From Chlorophyllum brunneum (Eukaryota > Basidiomycota > Agaricomycetes > Agaricales > Agaricaceae): DNA of 64,000 nt. Both the position numbers and the translations under genes were made by a program. The stretch lies in contig OY756151.1 of NCBI GenBank assembly GCA_963576785.1, forward strand, positions 248,001 to 312,000. The letters run 5' to 3'. Positions within the stretch are counted from its first letter, which is position 1. The number at the start of each line of letters is the position of its first letter. The notes under the pieces are model-generated. The model ran no database searches and was not told the DNA's origin. It saw only the letters and a list, made by a program, of their open reading frames with translations. Below are positions 59,593 through 64,000 of this stretch, in pieces.

Positions 59593-60390
59593 ATGTCTGC
59601 TAAACACAGACCCACCCTCTTCCCAACCAATAACTCAGAATTTGAACAAGAACTTGCCAACCTCCTTGATGCCCAGTCCACCAAAGAACAAATTAAGCAC
59701 TACACTTCCACTATCAAAGGACTCATGTACATTGCCCATGCCATCAGCAATCTCCAAATCCAAGCAAAAGCTCTAAGCTGTATCTTACTTATTACTACCA
59801 TCAGAACTTTCCCAGCAGCCATGTCTACCAAGAAACATGAGCTCATGAAAGAATTGTTGGACAAAGTAGCTACAGACCTCAATGTGTTGGTACATACTGA
59901 TGCAAAGAGATGCATCTAAAGTGCTCTAGTTATGACAGGCAAAAGACTCAACCACTTCACTGACTCAAGCAACAACCTGATATACAAACTTGCCCAATGA
60001 CTAGTAGACCTTGACTCATACACCCCTACTATCTTGCCTGACAAACTGCCATACCACAAAGAAGATGAACAGGAATGGTTAGATGAAGAAATCAAAGGAA
60101 TTGAGAGATCAGTGGCTAAACAATTAATGGAACCACACATGAGAGACAAAGTAGACCACCTACTAATCCATATCCCTGACTTCAACCTGCCAACTAAGTC
60201 TATCATATTCAATCCACCTTGGACCTACCTCATGCTGAAAGAAGGAGGACAACTTGATGACAACTATTGGCAAGAAATAGTTCACAACCTGGTCACAGCT
60301 GAAACAAACAACACTACTACTTTCCAAGGCTATACTATCGTACTCTTCAAAGAAGGACAAGACCATGCTCTATTCTGGATTGGATGCTGA
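59593..60390 (+). pseudogene. Gypsy B ORF3, uninterrupted copy
   Basis: ATG at about 59593 (MSAKHRPTLFPTNNSEFEQE), then LANLLDAQSTKEQIKHYTST, LMYIAHAISNLQIQAKALSC, AMSTKKHELMKELLDKVATD, stop codons at about 59917-59919 and 59998-60000, PYHKEDEQEWLDEEIKGIER, SIIFNPPWTYLMLKEGGQLD, DNYWQEIVHNLVTAETNNTT, ending at TGA 60388-60390. This gives about 265 codons, overlapping the end of pol in another frame. The product is largely alpha-helical with no named domain. Its conservation in both diverged copies suggests it was a real gene of the family. Confidence 0.75.
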
Positions 60391-60514
60391 CACCACTCAG
60401 GAACTCCAATGATTAGTCCCACCAAATACCAACTCATCAATGCTCTATACAAGAAGAAGGATACCAAGTAGTTCACCATATTTCATGGGGTCATGAACAT
60501 AAAAAGGGAGGTAT

Positions 60515-60824
60515 TGTTATGAACTATAAATAGACATTACATTCCTATCATGTGCCCATCATCTTGTAGTTATCATTTCACCATATTCATTTTATTTCTT
60601 GTTTCACTTCTTAAAGCTGTATCCTTTATGACTCATTCTACTCATCTCCTATGACTCCATTACTCTGTTCCCTTATTCCTAGCAACTACCACTAGTATAT
60701 AAAGTGTAGTAATACTTGATATATTCCTTACACTTTACCAATTATATTATCCCTTTCTCTTTTCTCTACTTCCTTGTCTTTATCCAAAGACTTACAATCT
60801 GAGTTGTAGACTAAATTTCTAACA
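60515..60824 (+). repeat. 3' LTR of Gypsy element B
   Basis: 310 bp, TGTTATGAACTATA ... TTTCTAACA, inverted relative to the LTRs of element A. A promoter-like TATATAAAG lies at about 60697. The polypurine tract directly precedes it. Confidence 0.87.
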
Positions 60825-61209
60825 ATCCCCTTATCTCTCAACTTTGCAAGACCAGTATCTAAGAAATATCACACATTCACTATCTCTAAGTCCATCTATC
60901 CTCCATGAGTATTGAACTTCCAGCCATCCTTGGATCCCAACCAATCCACCAACTCCTTCCTCAAGTAAGAGAGAATTTCTGAGTCTTATGAATCAGTATC
61001 TTCAAGACTTGCCTATCCTATATTGACTCTACTCTGACCAAAAACACCAAGTCCATCTCCAAGTCTTTTCTGACCCCAATCTATACCAATCCATCCACCT
61101 TGAACTGTCACCCTAGCATTCAATCTGATGATGACCACTCTTCCATCAGTAGACATTGACAGAACCACCAACAAGATAACCAGAGGATACAACTTGATCC
61201 CACAAATAT
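60825..61209. other. Degenerate sequence between Gypsy B and the Copia LTR
   Basis: 385 bp without an intact frame. Short plus-strand stretches (MSIELPAILGSQPIHQLLPQ, MMTTLPSVDIDRTTNKITRG) look like an eroded retroelement gag, but this is not certain. Confidence 0.3.
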
Positions 61210-61630
61210 TGTCAATTGTACTTACAAGCTGCATTCCATATGACTAGCTCTTCAATATATTATTCATCTAATATTTGTTATCAAGGCTGCACCCTCTGAC
61301 TTATATTATGTACCTTCTCCTCATATATTTCATGAGCTGACTGATCACTGTCACTCCAATTATGCTACTAGACACTGCTAAGCAATTGCAGTGTTTCAAG
61401 GGACTTTTATACCTATTATTACCTGTAGGTCTTAGGGTTTGCTACCTGGACAATTAGTATATATAGCAGCATGTATTCCCTATTATTTCTTTAGACAATC
61501 TACTTGATTTCTACCTCACTCTACTCAACTCTCTCAGTAACTCTACTTAGTAACTCAACCATTCACTAACCCCCTTATCAGTAAGTCAGATTATCCATCT
61601 GTCACTGTGTAGGTACTGTGCTATTCAACA
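61210..61630 (+). repeat. Copia LTR (5' LTR of a plus-strand element)
   Basis: 421 bp, TGTCAATTGTAC ... TATTCAACA, with TATATATAGC at about 61458. It is the inverted counterpart of 39254-39690; shared blocks include CATGAGCTGACTGATC-type and TAGACAATCTACTTGATT-type sequence. A gag-like frame follows it directly. Confidence 0.8.
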
Positions 61631-62074
61631 ACAAATGCAGATGACTTATCATCTATATCTGATGAGAATCTTTCAGAATTTCTCTCAACAACCAGTAACA
61701 TTATTTGAGCCCTGCATTTCTTGCATACAAATAATCAAAGGGCTAGTCTCCTTGATCTTGCATTTAACCAACAACTCATCCAACACCATCAAAATTTGAT
61801 TCCAGGACTTATTGACAACATTAAATATTATAAGAGAAGCCTCAAATCTTATAGAGCTGGAGTTGCTATTAAGGACCTTTTCCATCATGGAAAACCTCAG
61901 CCATGTCCCAAACAACTTGCCCAAAAGTTCACCCACTCTACAGTACCCATTCCCCATCCTCCCACCCAATCCCAGAACACACCTGGACCTTCAAAGTCTA
62001 GAACTAAACAGCTATCCAAATATCTCACCACCCCCACTACCTGTACCAACTCATCTTGAGCATCAGGCTGATGC
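61631..62074 (+). pseudogene. Copia gag, N-terminal part
   Basis: Reads FLHTNNQRASLLDLAFNQQL, IDNIKYYKRSLKSYRAGVAI and a proline-rich linker PHPPTQSQNTPGPSKSRTKQ, with a stop at about 62057. The frame is cut at 62075 by an LTR and resumes at 62632 with the zinc knuckles. Confidence 0.6.
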
Positions 62075-62631
62075 TGTTGAGGAAATGACTGTAATGAGTT
62101 GTTGCTGGGGCAGCAGTAAACACAATGGGAGAGAATTTAGGGTCTACTCACCAAGAAAGTATGCTTCTATCCAATAATAGGAGAAGGGTAATTTGGATAG
62201 ACAGATATTAGTTATGAAATGATTTGGGTCAGAAGTAGAGAGTTCAAAGTCAAGTAGGTCAAGACTTGTGTTGTAGTAGAATAGATAGGATATGGTGAAG
62301 AAGTTGTTCAATTAAACAAGATACAGAACATGGTCTGCTGCATAGAGTATATGAGTTATACTACATAAAATACTAAGAATACATAGAATATTCCTTATGA
62401 CTTCTATTAACTGTGGCATAGCACCTGCAGAGCACTGTGGAACATATATACTAGTCATTGGAACTATGTAGAGCAATCTACTGAGTACCAATTGACATTA
62501 TGACTCTCATTGTATGCAGAGCAACTCATAGAAAGTTACTACAGATTGAAGTTACTGGAAAGTAATGGATCAGTCTATTATTATCATAATGACTTCATAA
62601 TCTATTTCTAGAATATGTCTGAACTTCAACA
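62075..62631 (-). repeat. Solo LTR (family C), minus orientation, in Copia gag
   Basis: 557 bp, TGTTGAGG ... CTTCAACA. The flanks GATGC and AATGC match at four of five positions, consistent with an old 5-bp duplication. It is homologous to 55039-55617 (inverted) and 63457-64000 (same orientation). Confidence 0.85.
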
Positions 62632-63008
62632 AATGCTACCAATGCCCACAATTTGGCCACTACACCCTTGACTGCCAATTCTTTCAATGCTCTATCTGTA
62701 TAAATTTTTCCTCTGGACATTATTGTCTTGACTGTCCAGTTTATTACTGTTCTATCTACCATAAACAAAAACCCTCACACCAAATCATGAATTGCCCCAA
62801 ATACTGCTGCAAACATTGCAATACCTATACCCCAGGTCATATTTCTGACTACTATAAATATAATAGAATTACCAAAGAAGAAAAACAAGACTGCAAAGAT
62901 GCCAAATTCCTCTCTCACCAATCTATCCCCTTTGTTCAAGATGACTATGATGATATCTATGATAATGTAGCCATGGCCAATATGACTGGAGAATCCTATG
63001 GTACTTAA
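62632..63008 (+). pseudogene. Gag nucleocapsid with four cysteine clusters
   Basis: Continues the Copia gag after the LTR. CYQCPQFGHYTLDC is a perfect C-x2-C-x4-H-x4-C knuckle. CSICINFSSGHYCLDC has x6 spacing. CSIYHKQKPSHQIMNC and CKHCNTYTPGHISDYY are related but have lost cysteines. It ends VAMANMTGESYGT and stop TAA at about 63006-63008. A tandem of four knuckles is more than the one or two usual for Copia gag. Confidence 0.65.
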
Positions 63009-63044
63009 GAATATTTTCTCGTATAACTTCAAATGTAGGAAGGA

Positions 63045-63319
63045 TGTTATGTTACCAACATACCTGTACCCTACCCCAATTTCTTTTCTTCTCCACTTCT
63101 CTCCACTTCTGACTCATTTATGACCCTATGATGACTTGTATCCTTTTCTATGACTTTTCAATGACTTCATGACTCCTCTATACTCCAGTTCTGTTGATAT
63201 TTCCATTTTTTCCTATCTCTGATAAAATTATATAAATACTCCAACAAATGTAACAGTATCTCTAGTTTGGAATTCTATAGTTTTGCTCACTTGCTACATT
63301 TGAGCAACCCTATTCAACA
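63045..63319 (+). repeat. Possible short LTR
   Basis: 275 bp starting TGTTATGTTACC and ending CCTATTCAACA (TG...CA). A purine tract (GTAGGAAGGA) is immediately upstream and TATATAAAT lies near 63228. No second copy is in the window, so the call rests on architecture only. Confidence 0.4.
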
Positions 63320-63456
63320 GTTAACAACCATCTCCTGGATCTTTGACTAGATTATTTGAGTCCTCCACATCTCTTGGATCTCTGACTTGATCATCTGAGT
63401 TCTCAACATTTCTAGATGAAGATTGAAAGCTTGAAGAGAGATATTTGTTATGGTCT

Positions 63457-64000
63457 TGTTGAGGAAACAACCATAACAAGTTGTTTGCTGGGGTAGCAGT
63501 AAACACAGTGTGAAAGAACATAGGGTCTACTCACCAATAAAGTATGCTTCTATTCAGTAATGGTAGAAGGGTAATTTGGATAGACAGATATTAGAGATAA
63601 AACAATCTGTATCAGAAGTAGAGAGTTCAGAAGTCAAGTAAATTAAGACTGGTGCTGTACTGGAGTAGATAGGATATGATGAAGAAGTTGTTCAATTGAA
63701 CAAGATGCAGAACTTGGTCTGCTACATGGGGTTTATATATATGTAAGTAAATAGATGAGTCATACTACATAAAATACTAGGAATATATAGAACATTCTTT
63801 ATGACTCCTATTAACTGTGGCATAATACCTGTAGAGTACTGCAGAATATATTATACTAGTCATTGGATCTATGTAGAGTAATCTATCAAGTACCAATTGA
63901 CATTATGACTCTCATTGTATGCAGAGCAACTCATAAGAAGTTAGTATGGATTGAAGTTACTGGAAAGTAACAGATTAGTCTATTATTAGAATAATGACTT
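63457..64000 (-). repeat. LTR family C, third copy, cut by the right edge
   Basis: Starts TGTTGAGGAAAC and runs to the end of the window, collinear with 62075-62631 and inverted relative to 55039-55617. Whether an internal region follows cannot be seen. Confidence 0.85.

Larger units (their letters stand above)
55665..60824 (+). mobile_element. Gypsy chromovirus element B (5'-truncated)
   Basis: Plus-strand relative of element A with its 3' LTR (60515-60824), the polypurine tract AAAAAGGGAGGTA just before it, and no 5' LTR. It contains the gag 3' end, protease, reverse transcriptase with the active site, RNase H, integrase, chromodomain and ORF3 without an intervening LINE. It is about 5.2 kb and carries many stops. 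Confidence 0.87.

Overview
The window is nuclear DNA of a filamentous basidiomycete, most likely an agaricomycete. The evidence is short introns (about 35-120 nt) breaking almost every gene, a spermidine synthase-saccharopine reductase fusion (a known basidiomycete arrangement), an atypical G-alpha subunit, NACHT-type NLR genes with a short TGGNF-like first exon, and chromovirus/Tad-like retroelements. Most real genes are spread over several short reading frames, so they were rebuilt here by joining exons at GT-AG (occasionally GC-AG) borders in phase.

Layout. 1-31.2 kb is gene-dense housekeeping DNA: farnesyltransferase beta (cut by the left edge), SPE3-LYS9 fusion, an F-box-like protein, an HMG-box factor, BRF1 (TFIIIB), a secreted PI-PLC-like protein with a probable GPI signal, PMS1 (MutL mismatch repair), an acetamidase/formamidase, a G-alpha subunit, a 4-kb gene-poor gap (21.4-25.5 kb), a nucleotidyltransferase-like protein, a prolyl-4-hydroxylase-like dioxygenase and a cyclin. 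31.8-39.2 kb is a tandem cluster of NACHT genes: one apparently intact copy and three decayed ones, one of which has lost its P-loop and is frameshifted.

39.25 kb to the right edge is a nest of retrotransposons. A Copia element (minus) is interrupted by a chromodomain Gypsy element A (minus, two LTRs, 12.8 kb). Element A is itself split by a 6.8-kb LINE bounded by a 17-bp target-site duplication. A rearranged centre (54.3-55.7 kb) carries inverted Gypsy fragments and a solo LTR. Then come a second Gypsy copy B (plus) and a second Copia LTR with gag (plus), so the block is roughly mirror-symmetric. Two more LTRs of the solo-LTR family lie at the right end. Nearly all the element genes carry stops, frameshifts or deletions.

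The most unusual items are the third ORF carried by both Gypsy copies downstream of the chromodomain, the mirror layout, the P-loop-less NLR copy, a G-alpha gene whose P-loop is encoded by two micro-exons and whose catalytic Gln is Cys, and a 9-nt micro-exon in the acetamidase gene. No CRISPR, rRNA or convincing tRNA was found. Splice sites are read by eye and exon borders may be off in the less conserved genes.
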